Below are positions 48,511 through 60,165 of a stretch of DNA of 64,000 bases, piece after piece (within the stretch, counting starts at the first letter, position 1; each line of letters opens with the position of its first letter). Made by a program: the position numbers and the translations under genes. The DNA comes from Lantana camara (taxonomy: Eukaryota > Streptophyta > Magnoliopsida > Lamiales > Verbenaceae), in contig CM074858.1 of the NCBI GenBank assembly GCA_037501455.1, positions 94,400,501 to 94,464,500 of the forward strand, read 5' to 3'. A model generated the notes under the pieces. That model was not told the DNA's origin and ran no database searches. It saw only the letters and a program-made list of their open reading frames with translations.

Positions 48511-51288
48511 TGTAGCACCCGGAACGCTAGGCGCCACATCCCCCGCACTGTAGCCTCAATCCACATATGAAACGGTAATTCATACATGAACCAAAACTAT
48601 AGCGAACGGGAGACAATACAAACTCAAAAGCTAGGCGGGTACCCTCAATTAATACCACTAAACAAATGTATCAATAAAAGCGGAATCAATAACATTCAAT
48701 ACTTATAGGTGCCATAATTACATATTTATTAATAGATACCAACATTTCATACAATACCATATCACCTCCAACATTAGGTAAGGGATAATACAAAATATAA
48801 GAAGTATCGATACATGAGCCAAAATATGAAGGTGAAGTGCAAGACCCGAATAAAGGACAAGCTAGACTCTAATTCCCGCCTAGCATGAACCTGCAAAAAC
48901 TGAAAGGTTGAGGTGTCAGTCCAACACAGACTGAGCGAGGGGGTATAAATAAATATTTGCGCACATACATACAAGTTATAATCTCGGGTAATAATTTTGG
49001 AAAATAACAACACGATTTAGAAAAGAAGAGATAATATCGCCCGAGGTTACAACTAATCCATTTTATCAATTCAATCAATTCAATACAATCAATTTGTGGC
49101 CCGACGAGTGAGGGCAAATCTCCAACTTTTCACCGACTGTGTATAATACTTCAATTTATTAGTGGATTAGGTGATCACACAACAATTCCGTGCACAATTA
49201 GCAATTTCAATCAATAAATCCTTCTTCCTCCGGGTGATGGCGGGCTTGCAAGACCCAGCCATCCAATCATGGTGTATGTCGGGAACATGACTCCCACGCA
49301 CGGGATTTCTTCCTCCACCAAACCTCCTGGTGGATTCAGAGGTGATCCCACAATGGTGAGGATAGTGCAAGAGTTACCCGTCAGCCCTTGCTTTCCCGGT
49401 TGGCTCAATACACTACCCTCGGGCCCAACGTGAACAATAGTTACTCGCCAAAACAATCAATTCGTCAATCAATCAGTCAATCAATCCTTTTTCGTGAAAT
49501 CATTTGAAAATCATAAGGTTCGAGAACTATAGATATATAGATACGTTTTGGCCGAAAATCACGCAAGGGTTGTAAGGGTTCTATATATCTAGAATTTAAA
49601 CCTCACCTTAACCAACCAAAAAGGAACAAAGAAACACCCTATGGAGCGTGCTCCTCGTCTCCGGGACCGAGATCTGTGCAACAAGGACAAGTGTGAAATA
49701 AGACTCGACTTGAATGAACCAATTATGACGAACGACAATGATATGTAACCTCAATCATGAATTTATAATCAATGAGTGTCAAATAGGAGCATACTTATCA
49801 ATAAAGTAGGCATATAATTCATATAAGTCACATATGGGAGCCAAGAAAGTGAAAGGAACGCAATAACAAGGGTTTTGGTGAAGTTTGGCAAAAATCGGCA
49901 ATTTTTTAAAATGACCAAGCTGTGGAAAAAGGGAAATATCTAAAGTTCTAAAGATTGGAATTGGGTTTTGTTTGTTGGGAATGAAACTAGACAGGTATAC
50001 CTTTAAAATTATATATGGCTCGTTTTCTAGTTCAAAGCGAGGAGAAAATGGCGAATGGTTGAAGTTGGGTGAGTGCAGTTTGTCGGTAAATCAGCGACAC
50101 CAAAAAGAATAGATCATAACTCACAAATGGGAAAAGATATTGAGATGATTCTAATTGGAGGTTGTTCTAGACTTCAAGAGCTTTCCAAAGAATAAAAAAT
50201 CAGGTCATTTGGAGTTCGGATGAGGGAGTACCCGGCCGGGTAAAATTCAAGGGAAAAGTTCCCCGACCGGGTAAGCAGTACAGAAGCTTTTCGGGGGAAA
50301 ACTACCCGCCCGGGTACTTTTTATGCACAAAAAGTACCCGGCCGGGTACTGTTCCAGAGGTGAAAAAAAAGCCAAAACAGGGGTGGCTTCGGGGAAGAAA
50401 GAAAAGGAATGAAAACTCTAAGTAAACTCAACCAAAATGCTCTAAAATAACCACATAACATGTATATGACTTAAAGACATAAATTAGGTAGCATATAAAC
50501 CATTAAACATGCATCAATCATCAAGGTTTCATCATTCCAAACCCATATGAACACATGCTTCCAATCTTCCATATACTTCAAGGTATTCATGCAAACTTCC
50601 ATTCTAATCATCCTAATCATGCTCCTAGCTCAAATATTGCAAGAATCCATCATATAACTCATGAACCCTACTCATTCACCAACCAAGAGATTCATCCAAT
50701 TCCATGTTTACCTTGAATTCAAGCAAGAAATGAGATGAAGTGAAGGGATAATGATGATGATGCTTCTAGCTTCAAGACTTCTTCAAATTATAGCTTGAAA
50801 TTTGAGATGAAATTCTTCTCCTTCTCTTGGTGTTTTGATCGGTATTTTGTGTGTATGTGAGTGTGATTTTTTGATGAAAATGGAATGAAGTAGAATGCAA
50901 TGGAAAAGAGATGATATAAACCAAAGTCTTGAAAGAATAGACATGAGTCATCATATTTTGCACATAAGTCCTCCCAATATTTGAATTCATTCAATCCAAT
51001 TTCCTCTCTACACAAAAGATCAAGTAGCTCCAATTTCTTTAATGCAATTAGGTCCATAAATTTACACAAAGGGTCAATCAAGGACATTTAGTGCAATTAG
51101 GTCACATATAGCAATTAGTTCGTATAATTCACGTAAATGACAATTTATATAAATGCATAGAGATGTAAGGTATATAATATGATGAAGGTTGTAAATAATT
51201 GAATGAAATGATTAAATTAAATTCCCCCAACTCCCGAAGACCCGCTCGTGGCGTGCTTACCTGAACTTCTGGAAATTGGGGCGTTACA
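48511..51288 (-). mobile_element. Solo LTR B, gypsy-like, 2778 bp
   Basis: The plus strand runs TGTAGCACCCGGAACG to GGGGCGTTACA, between perfect duplications GATAT (48506-48510 and 51289-51293). In reverse it is homologous to solo LTR A over most of its length. No PBS, polypurine tract or pol is present. It is inserted in the Tat 3' LTR. Confidence 0.87.
50228..50349. repeat. Palindrome cluster in solo LTR B
   Basis: GTACCCGGCCGGGTA (50228-50242), CCCCGACCGGGTA (about 50261), TACCCGCCCGGGTA (50303-50316) and the perfect GTACCCGGCCGGGTAC (50334-50349). It starts about 940 bp from the LTR 5' end, as in solo LTR A, yet the motif is different. Confidence 0.9.
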
Positions 51289-51902
51289 GATATTCTTGAA
51301 AGATACTTAGTGATAGGTGGTTGTGGTATGTCAGGTGTGGTGCGCGCACTACCACTGTGTCAAAGGTGGTTATAGAGCGGCTACCGAGCGTGGAGGCACC
51401 CAAAGAGCCTCCTCAAGTAACTGGGTGTGCCCTCGAGGGGAACCCTTCATTAAGGAGGGGGTTAACCCATAGGAAACAAGTACCCCCGGTACGAGCGCGG
51501 GGATATCCTGATTGGACATTCTCGAGTGCCGGAGCGTTTGAGAGGAGGAGTTCCTCTGGTGACTTGGTCCGAGCATCGGACAGCTCGAGCGGAGTGTGGG
51601 CTCGACCGCGAGTTCCATCGTAGCGGGTTCCTCTGGTGCTGAAGGGATGGACTCTAGGTGGAGAGCGTTCGGTGGGGCCGCAGTGCGAGCGTCAGATGGG
51701 ATCGGTAAGCAAATCCCACGCTTATGGCTTGGGCCGAGGCGCGCAAGTCTTAATCAGTGAGATAATGAGTGAGTGGGCTGGATCTACTTTGCGAGCCCAT
51801 TATTACGAGCGTCCATGCTCTAGCTTCCTCAGATATCTTAGATGAGCCGTTCAGATTGCGACACGTGTTCGGTGTTGATCTGAGCGTGATTTAGGCCCAT
51901 CA

Positions 51903-51914
51903 TTTTGCCCTCCC
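51903..51914 (-). promoter_or_regulatory. Polypurine tract of Tat element 2
   Basis: The minus strand has GGGAGGGCAAAA directly before TGATGGGCC, the LTR start. Confidence 0.8.
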
Positions 51915-52235
51915 GAATTCTGTAGTTACACTTAAGTGAACTGTAGAATTTTAACATCCGAGGGTTACCCTAAAAAATTCGTGGGTTAAGCTTTTGGAAG
52001 GAAGCGGTGCTGACTGTATTTCTCAGGGGACATCTTCTGACAGTTCATTAAATGCTATCTTGCCATTCTGGCGCTCGAGTAAATCCGTATTAAATACTGA
52101 ATGGAGGCATGGCTGCGCTTTCCAAGGAAACGGTGCGTGTATTTTGGTAACCGCGTGACGGTTACCAAAAGTGGGGGGTTTCCAAGGCAGGAATGATTGT
52201 GATTTGAATTCCAAACCCTAATCATGTGTATATCC

Positions 52236-52260
52236 CTTCCCTATAAGTAGGGATTTGCAT
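52236..52260 (+). promoter_or_regulatory. Candidate promoter of the antisense ORF
   Basis: CCCTATAAGTAGGG, about 320 bases upstream of the ORF start, with CAT/AAAC-rich leader sequence after it, looks like a plant TATA box on the plus strand, opposite to the element's own transcription. Confidence 0.5.
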
Positions 52261-52560
52261 ATCATAAAAAACATTTACGCATTCAGTGTTCTTCAAAGCA
52301 AACCAGCAAATATATCCTTCTAGAATTCCTTGCGATTTCTGACGATTTTTCCGGCGAACTTTCTTCTCCAATTCAGTCAAAACGCTGCGATTTTTATACT
52401 AACCCTAGATTTAGGTTGTGTTGACCATTATTCTTGTGTGAGGGAGCCTTTTGAGCGATTGTTTCCATATAAAGATTACCCTTTTCTGCTAAACCTCCCT
52501 GTAAAACCTTCATCTTCAAGAATAAGAACAACATTGGCGGATGAAATTCTGAATCAGACA

Positions 52561-55500
52561 ATGAGAGAAATAGAGGAGATGTCCAGTGTAAGCCCTTCTC
52601 CCCAAGGCAATATACCATATGCTATTCTGATAGCGGGGGTCCCGAAAGAGACTGATGACGAGCAACTTGACGCTGCCATTCAAGGGATGAACGAGCATAA
52701 TCCTTAGGGGGTAGCCCAGCTTTTCGAGGAAATGGACCTGGCAATACTTATGCAGAACCAGGGGGAGAGGGTTTTCCCCGTACTGAATAGTGTCGTTAGG
52801 CCTCAGGATCATAAGGTTACGGTGGCTATTGCTGGCCCTCAAGAGGAAGCGGGGAGTTCTGAGCGTCGGGCAGGGGAGGAACCTCCCCGTAAGCACCGTC
52901 GAAAGGGAAAGGAACCGGTGACTCAAGTAAGGAAGTCCAACCCCCATCAAACAGATAGAACTCCAGATGAAATTGAGAGTTCCCTGACGCTCGCAGAACT
53001 AGCCACTTCGAAAACTCAGGTTTACTGGGATGAATTCTACACAACCCGTCTCCCTACAGAGCAGGAGCGAGCCAACCATCCGCCTCCTAGAATGATGACT
53101 GTCTACAGAGATACTGTGTCTACTGGGGGTCTGAGGTTCCCGATTCCAATCCCGATCGTCAACCTCCTGAACTCTTTGAATTTAAGCCCATCACCGATCC
53201 TGCCTAATGGTATCGCCTTATTGAATAGCTTTATGATACTAATGAGGGCCACAGGCCACGAGCCCTCGATTAATAACTTCAACAGCCTGTTCCAGGTGGC
53301 ACGTTCTCTACGCTCGTCTCCGAGGTATGGCTTTTACTACGTCCAAGCCAAATCAGGCTTAAGAATGGTTGATTCTATTGGTGTGGTGGGCCCGAAGCAG
53401 AGTGACGGTACAACGGAATATTCCAAAAAAATTTCGCCATAACCTCGTTATCAAAATATTTCCAAAATATTTTAATAAAACAGCGGAACAAATCGGGCAG
53501 CATAACTCTAATATATACAGGCATCGATAACATAATTTTAAATCATATAACATATAATCACAATATGCAAATATTAATTTCGGCAGCATAACCTATTACC
53601 GTACTACAAAAATGGCTATCGACCGCACTTTTCCAGCACCTTGATATTTTCTCGTGAAACCGGCAGAACTTCCTCACAATATCCCCAATTAAGAAATTTG
53701 AGTGTGGGCTCCGGTAGTATTTCGCTAAATACTTTTAGAAAATATTTTTCTAGAAAAACCCTTTTTTCTAATTTCCGAAAATCCCTATTTTCTAAAAATT
53801 AAGTGGATTATATATTAATTATATAACCACTTAATTAAATATTAATTAATCCTTAATTAGAATTAATTAATACTAAGCGAGAGAGAGAGCCGTGAGGTCC
53901 ATCTGAAATGGGAAAATTTGATTTCTCAAAGTTGATTTTCAAAAATGAAGTTGAAGGCCTATTTATAACCAAGAATGTGAGGAGACCCGCGGCATTTTTG
54001 CATTTATTCCGTAGCTCCCAAGGCTTGATGGCCAATCAGAGACCGCCGGAGTGGAGTACACTCCAAGACGAGCACGGCGGTACCGGGCACGCACCGAACG
54101 GGGTCCACACGGGCCCGCACGTGCTGCCCATGTGGCGGCTGTGTGCTTGGTGTGTGTGAAAGTCAAGCTGCCACGTGGCAGACCGGTCCGGTCCAACCGG
54201 ACGGTTCAGCGGTTCAGACCGGTTCAGCAATGAACAGGTCGGTCCAACTTGGGCTGCAAGCAATGCCACGTGTCGTAATCTCATTCGCCCACGTGACCGG
54301 GTCGGTCAAACCTTGACCGACCCTAACCGACCCATACCCAAACCCGCACTCCAACCCGATCCGTACCAGATCAAATCTGGGGCGTTGGCTCATGCTGGCA
54401 CGGCGCGATCCTGGTCGTCCACGCGGCTGCCACTTGGTGCCCTGTCAGCGCCACTTGGCTGTTGACCCGCTGACGTGGCGTGACACGTCACCTGCCATGT
54501 CAGCATTTTTGCCACATCATCAAAAAAACTTTTTTTTTTCCGAAAAATTTTTATTTTCTCCAAAATAAAATTTCGGGCATTTCCAACTCTTTGGAATTTA
54601 ATTTATTTTCTAAAAATAAATTTCTTAGCTATTTTCAAACTCTTTGAAAAATTATTTCTCTCTCTCATTTTAATATTTTCTCTTTGATCTTCGTTAGGGC
54701 TTACGGGGGGACCTACAAGACTAATTAATTTTAGCTCCAAACGAATCAATCTATTATCATCCCATGACAATAATTGATTACCGTTTAACAATATTTAATT
54801 CCACTAAATAAATATTGTTGAACTCTAAAATTAATTAAATTATTCAAATTTCTCGATCTAGAATAACTTTGCATTTTACTCCTCTGTACAGATATCCATG
54901 AAAAATAAATCAATACTACAATAATTTATTTTTCACTTTCAATCTGAAATTTCTTGATTCGCCTTAAGTCCAAAATTCACTGTATGTGAAACACATTCAA
55001 CATACAACTTCGGTGACGCACACACGAAGTACTTTGGCCAAAGTTTTATTTGAACTTTTGCAAATCTATTTCAGGGATATCTTTAACCTTCCAGCAAGGC
55101 TACAGATTCCTCGATCAATATTTCTCTTTAGCACATTTCATGCAATCACCGAACGTACAAAGTATTTTGGCCACCCGTTACCGAGACCTCACTTCTGAGT
55201 ACATCACAATGATTAACACTACATGCCTAAAGTAGAAACACTGCCAAGATTAAGAGTCTAATGCTTCCGAGATTTTGTTTATTTTAGATAACAGTATAAA
55301 ATGAACAATCTCAGTGGTCCAGTTCGATATTTCCAATCTCATTGAAAATCATTAATGTTTTATAATCAAAAACTCCATTTCCCTATGACGAAAGAATAAT
55401 CATCTTATATAACACATTATAGTCTCGATAAGAACAATTTCTTATCATACTGACTAGAACTTTAATGACACGTGATTTTTCTGGTGTTTAAAGTCTTTTC

Positions 55501-57545
55501 TTATGAAACACATTTCCTATAAAAATACCATCACACGTCATTAATTATTAAATTTGTAAAATACTCATAACTTGCTATAATTTCAGTTTTATTAATCCAA
55601 AATGTTTACAATAAAATTGGATTTTCAGGGCATTAATCCCAACAGGTTCACCCTCGACCTCATACGGAGAGAACTGGAAGGAGAAATTCTTCTTTGTGGG
55701 GGCGTCTGGAGGTGTATTTAGAGTGTCCCGAGAATGGGTAGCACATGAAGAGGGACCCATAGTAAAGTCTAGATCCAGCTCTTTACCTTTTGAGCAGTGG
55801 GGCAAAGAGTTTGGCCCTCGTTATAAAGAATGCCATGTGGCTGATTAAAGCCAAGGACTTAATGCGTAACGAGGAAGTATTATTTCGCTATGGGCTTGTG
55901 AGTTCTCCGGATATGATCATCAATCCTCCCGCTCGAACAATAAACAGAGACGGTTAGATTCTAGGAACTAACTTTACTAACATTTAGAGTAGGAACACTG
56001 GGTCTTAAGCTTTGTTGCATTGTATAAGTAAAACTGACGCATGTTTGTTTCTTTGTATGCAGACATAGACATACTGATGGCGGAAGCGGGTGCTGAGAAC
56101 GTCGCAGCCATGATACGCGCTCGCAGAGCGACCAACAATCAGCAACAGCAGCGACAGATGGTTCCGCTAAGGGGCCGTGGTGCACGCTGAGGGGCCGGGA
56201 GAGGAGAAAGCGGCCAAGGGCATGGCCGCGGTGATGGTCGGGGTGATGGAAGAGGTGGCCGTGGTGTAGGCCAAGCTGGGGATATGACAAGTGGGGACAC
56301 TCGCGACGCTACTCCCCGGGTGCCCTCGTTCCTACACCCTCTGAGGGGGCGGTACAGTTGGGCCCCGACGCTTCCCGCCGCAACCACTCGGGGGTAATCC
56401 TCAAGGACCTAGATGGGGATAGGTCCCAATCCTCAAGGAAAAGGAAGAGACTTGACGATTCCATCCCTATCTCCGACAAAGGGAAGGAAGTGGTAGTGGG
56501 GGACCCGGGTGATGATGGTGACACCTCATCCTCCAAGGATGAGTGCTTCTGGAAGTTTGAGCGTGGTGGGGATGTGCATTTCAACCGCACGGTGGAAGAT
56601 GGTCCCGTACTCTTAGAGGACATTCCTGCTACCCGCAACATCGTCTCAGGAGTGGTCCATCGTATGCAGTTTTTCAGGGACCATCGGAAACTGAATGAGC
56701 AGACAACTGCGGAGTTGGCGGCCGATGCCTATTATGCTCTTGTGGCGATAAGTGGTCGAGCATTGTCCTAAATATCTGGAATTTCTCGAATAACTACAGA
56801 CTTAGTAAAGTTTTATTACATGTGCAGGGGGTGCTTCCCAGGCTCAAGAACTTACAGAGACGCTCGGAGACCCACTCTGAGCGCAAGGCTAAATACAAGA
56901 AGCTGTTGCTCATCACTGACCCTGGCCAGCTGCAGGAGGATTACAACACGGTCTCTGCTCAATTCACATCTCTTGGGATTGAGCACAATAAGGTGAAGAA
57001 GAAGCTTGAGGATCGGGAAACTGCCTGGAAGACCTTGAACGAGCGGCACAAGAAGTTGAAGGTTGAATGAAATAAGCTGAGGGACGATAAGAAATACCTC
57101 ACCCAGGAGCTAGCCGAGCATGACCTACAGCTGAATTAGCGAAGAAGGAGCTTGCTGACCTCCAAGGGCAAGTGGCAGATCTTGAAACAAGGGTTGCCTG
57201 GGATGCGGTCCTTAAGTTTGTGCGCTCAAAGGCCTTTGATTTTGCAGCCAATCTCCACTGCTTCGCCAATTCCAAACGCTTCTTCTGGAAGTCTGTGGGC
57301 CAACTGATCAAGTTGGGAGTGGTACCTCCCTCTACCCGCACAGACGATCGCCTGCGCATGGACCTTGACGAGAACTTGGAGCCGATCGTCGGAACTAGGG
57401 ACCTAGCCGACAACTTAACGGAGCCGGAGTACAAGGATTTGGTCACTATGCTTCAGGATGAGTTTATGGCGGCCAATCCTATGGATCCTGAGCCCATGGC
57501 TGTAGAAGAGGGTACCAACGCAGATGCTCAAATTGAAGGGGGCTA
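52561..57545 (+). pseudogene. Antisense extra ORF (aORF) of Tat element 2
   Basis: ATG 52561 gives MREIEEMSSVSPSPQG. A stop lies at 52705-52707. A charged region (RKHRRKGKEP) and then a domain resembling 'putative gypsy-type transposon' proteins (TGGLRFPIPIPIVNLLNSLN; GHEPSINNFNSLFQ) follow to 53379. After a solo LTR the frame resumes at GGT 55645 (ENWKEKFFFVGASGGVFRVS). A frameshift lies near 55845. A GT-AG intron (55953-56062) leads to an RG-rich exon, a charged exon and a coiled-coil-like tail (56822-57545) with more breaks. The function of aORF proteins is unknown to me. Confidence 0.75.
53382..55644 (-). mobile_element. Solo LTR inside the antisense ORF, about 2263 bp
   Basis: The minus strand starts TGTTGGGATTAATGCCCTG at 55644; the other end is TGTGGTGGGCCC at about 53382. 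The aORF frame joins across it (VDSI then GSPS) at GGT, so the insert is well defined, although the 5-bp duplication is not clean (GGTGT/GGTTC). A TATA box (minus, TTATAAATAGG) lies at 53958-53968. The U3 is rich in CCGGTCC/GGTTCAG and CACGTG words (54150-54300). Confidence 0.75.
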
Positions 57546-58640
57546 AGTTGATGCTCAAACTGTAGATTCTCAAGTCTTGGCATCTGTTCCCTTGGAAACT
57601 GCACCCCCCGAGCCTCAAACATCTCAAATGCCAAACCCTAATGTCGGGGGTAATAAATCTAGAGGAGGATCTCAATCGTAATGCTGAGGATTCCGTACTC
57701 TCGTTTGTAGCACCTAGAAGCTAGCCATCATGAAGTCTCTTTGGATCCATAGATGTTTTTGAACTGTCGAAATAGACTCCCATTTTACTAATCTTCCTTC
57801 CCTTTGACAATGCAATTCTGCAAAAGTATGCAACTTTTCTTTTGACAATGAAATCCTGCTTTAAGTTCTTCTCAGTTTTTGTGATGTTTCGAATGCTACC
57901 TATTGACTTCCTTTTGATTGCTTGAAATTTTGTGGTATGGGACTATATAGGCGCGAGGGTGTTCCATACGAGGGGCACCCTGGCCATATTCAACGTAGGG
58001 CTTGAACTTAGTAGAAATAACTTTGACAAAAGTTATTCTAAGTGTTAAGTAAATAACTAGTGTAGCTGTAGTGTAAACTTGAATTTAGAAACCAACAGAA
58101 AGGTTTGCTAAGTGTTTATCATCTACGAGCGTACATATATCCATTGAGATGAAGTAATCAGTATCCAGTTGGTGTAATTAAGCAAATAGCCCCTTCAATT
58201 TTGACCCGTTCGTTTAAGAAGGGTTCATGCATTTAAGACCATCAAGCTATTCAATGTGGATCACCCTCGACACACTGCTAGCTTTGATTTAAATAGGGGT
58301 TTGCTTGTTTAAGAGAGATTCGTACGAGAGAAGATATCAAACTGTTCGACATGGAGTACCCTCGACACGGAGTGGGCGTTGATGTAATCATGATGTAAAT
58401 TACCAAAAACTGAATCAAGTAAATGATAGACATCGTATGAAAAATGCTTACTGATGTATTTGTATTTTTGTCAAAAGAAGATACAAAGTGCCTCGAGCCG
58501 GCCGGGCGGGGGGGGGGGGGGGTTACAAGATTTTTTCTTAGACATAAAATCTTCTTAGATTGTAGGCATTCCATAGACGAGGGAGACGCTCACCGTGTAA
58601 AGTCTCTAGCAGGTAGGTATTGTTCGCTCGTACCTGAGTG
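57546..58640. repeat. Spacer between aORF and pol with imperfect repeats
   Basis: There is no gene. Two imperfect copies of a roughly 95-base unit (CATGCATTTAAGACCATCAA..GGATCACCCTCGACAC and AGATATCAAACTGTTCGACA..GGAGTACCCTCGACAC) lie at 58225-58370. A G-run of about 16 lies at 58507-58522. Confidence 0.6.
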
Positions 58641-59640
58641 ACTTTGAAGGGGCCTTCCCAATTGGGGTCTAACTTACCTATGTGCTAGGACACTTTAACT
58701 TTTTTGAGGACCAGGTCCCCCAGCTGTAAGGTCCTTTCCTTGACACGTTTGTTGTACTGATGGGCTATTGTTGCCTTGTACTTGTGGATCCAGGCCCAAA
58801 CATTGTCCCTTCTCTCGTCTAGCAAGTCCAGTTCGGGCGCCCGGTTGCTTTCGTTGGCTGTAGGCTCGAAGTACGCAACGCGTGCGGATTCTTCAGCGAC
58901 TTCCGTAGGTATCATAGCTTCGAAGCCATAGACGAGAGAGTAAGGGGTCTCCTTGGTTGCTGCTCGTGGGGTAGTGCGATACGCCCACAGGGCTCCCTGG
59001 AGCTCTTCAGCCCACTCACCTTTCTTACTCTCGAGCATCGTTTTCAGATGCTAGAGTATGATTCTGTTTGTGACTTCAGCTTGACCGTTGTCCTGAGGAT
59101 GGCCCACGGAAGTGAAGCGTTGCTTGATGTCTAGCTCGGAGCACCATTCTCGATTGTCAGCAGCGATGAATTGAGAGCCATTATTTGAAATTAGCACCCT
59201 CGGGATGCCATATCTGCAGATGATGTTTTTCCAAATGAAGTCTCTTACTACCCTGAACATTATTTTTGCGACCGCTTCGGCCTTTGCCCACTTGGTAAAG
59301 TAGTCCACAGCGAGGATCACGAATTTTCTCAGTCCGACCGCCGTTGCTAGGGGTCCCACTATGTCAATGCTCCACTGATCAAAGGGCCAAGAAACGTCAA
59401 TTGGGACCATTTGGGTAGCTGGCAGTTGAGGGATATTGGAGTGAAATTGACACTTGGGATATTTTTTGGAGTTATTGATGGCATCCTGCAATACCGAGGG
59501 CCAATAGAACCACTCCTTAACACCTTCTTAGCCAGAATTCGACCGCCAGAATGATTTCCACAACTCCCATTATGCACGTGTTCAAGTACATCCTTAGCCT
59601 GCGAGGGTCTTAGGTATCTTAATGGTGGACCTTGGAAAGA
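58640..59640 (-). pseudogene. Tat-like integrase
   Basis: The minus strand encodes an H2C2-like remnant (about 59580), then the core: WSIDIVGPLATAVGLRKFVI and YFTKWAKAEAVA. ISNNGSQF follows, where the usual SDNG catalytic D is N, and then GHPQDNGQAEVTNR. RTTPRAATKETPYSLVYGFE and KLDPNWEGPFKV follow. Two in-frame stops. Integrase would join the DNA copy to the host chromosome; this copy lacks a catalytic Asp. Confidence 0.88.
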
Positions 59641-59889
59641 TCGCTTAAAGAGTCTACCCTCACTATCAAGTGAAAATCGATGGTTTCAATTTGCTTATCA
59701 GTCACGCAACTTTACTTTCCGTACCTCCACCTTATCAGTCGCGCAACTTTACTTTACCCGAGGGTTTCCCTTCGTCTATCAATGGGTCCTCTGTTCTAAA
59801 TGTTAATGTCAATCACTACTTTTGGAATTATGGTTCTTATTTATAGTGATAATTATATGGCTCATGATCAAGGATACTTGAGATTTTTT

Positions 59890-60165
59890 GCTTATCTGAG
59901 TTTTTTCAGTACTTCTATGTTCGGATTAGTTACTAGTTCGAATGAACGTGACTGAGCGTTCACAGGAGCCTTCCAGAGCGGATGCAAATTTAGAGAGGGC
60001 ATCAGCCCGCTCAATCTCCGCTCATGGAACCTGCAGTAGCTGGAATTCCTTAAACTTGGAAATGATTTTCTTAGCTTTCGCCAGGTACTGCACCATGGTG
60101 GTTTCTCGAGCCTCATAAGTGCCATCAATTTGACTTGCAATCAATTGAGAGTCAACATACGCAGT
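59890..60165 (-). pseudogene. Tat-like RNase H, C-terminal part
   Basis: The minus strand encodes YVDSQLIASQIDGTYEARET, then QYLAKAKKIISKFKEFQLLQ and ALSKFASALEGS, the end of the second RNase H-like domain. It is separated from the rest by the solo LTR at 60166. Confidence 0.8.

Larger units (their letters stand above)
48131..51902 (-). repeat. 3' LTR of Tat element 2, split by solo LTR B
   Basis: The ends TGATGGTGCAG (48131) and GGCCCATCA (51902) form a 6-bp inverted terminus TGATGG/CCATCA. Without the insert and one duplication it is 989 bp. A TATA box (minus strand, TATAAATAGGGG) lies at 48402-48413, and GACACGTG-type words lie near 48476 and 51860. Confidence 0.75.

Noticed and set aside
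51321..51845. GC-rich ORFs on both strands
   Set aside because: They lie within the Tat 3' LTR, where length is explained by base composition.
54036..54465. Several overlapping ORFs on both strands
   Set aside because: GC-rich U3 of the solo LTR with repeated CCGGTCC and CACGTG words; no protein similarity seen.
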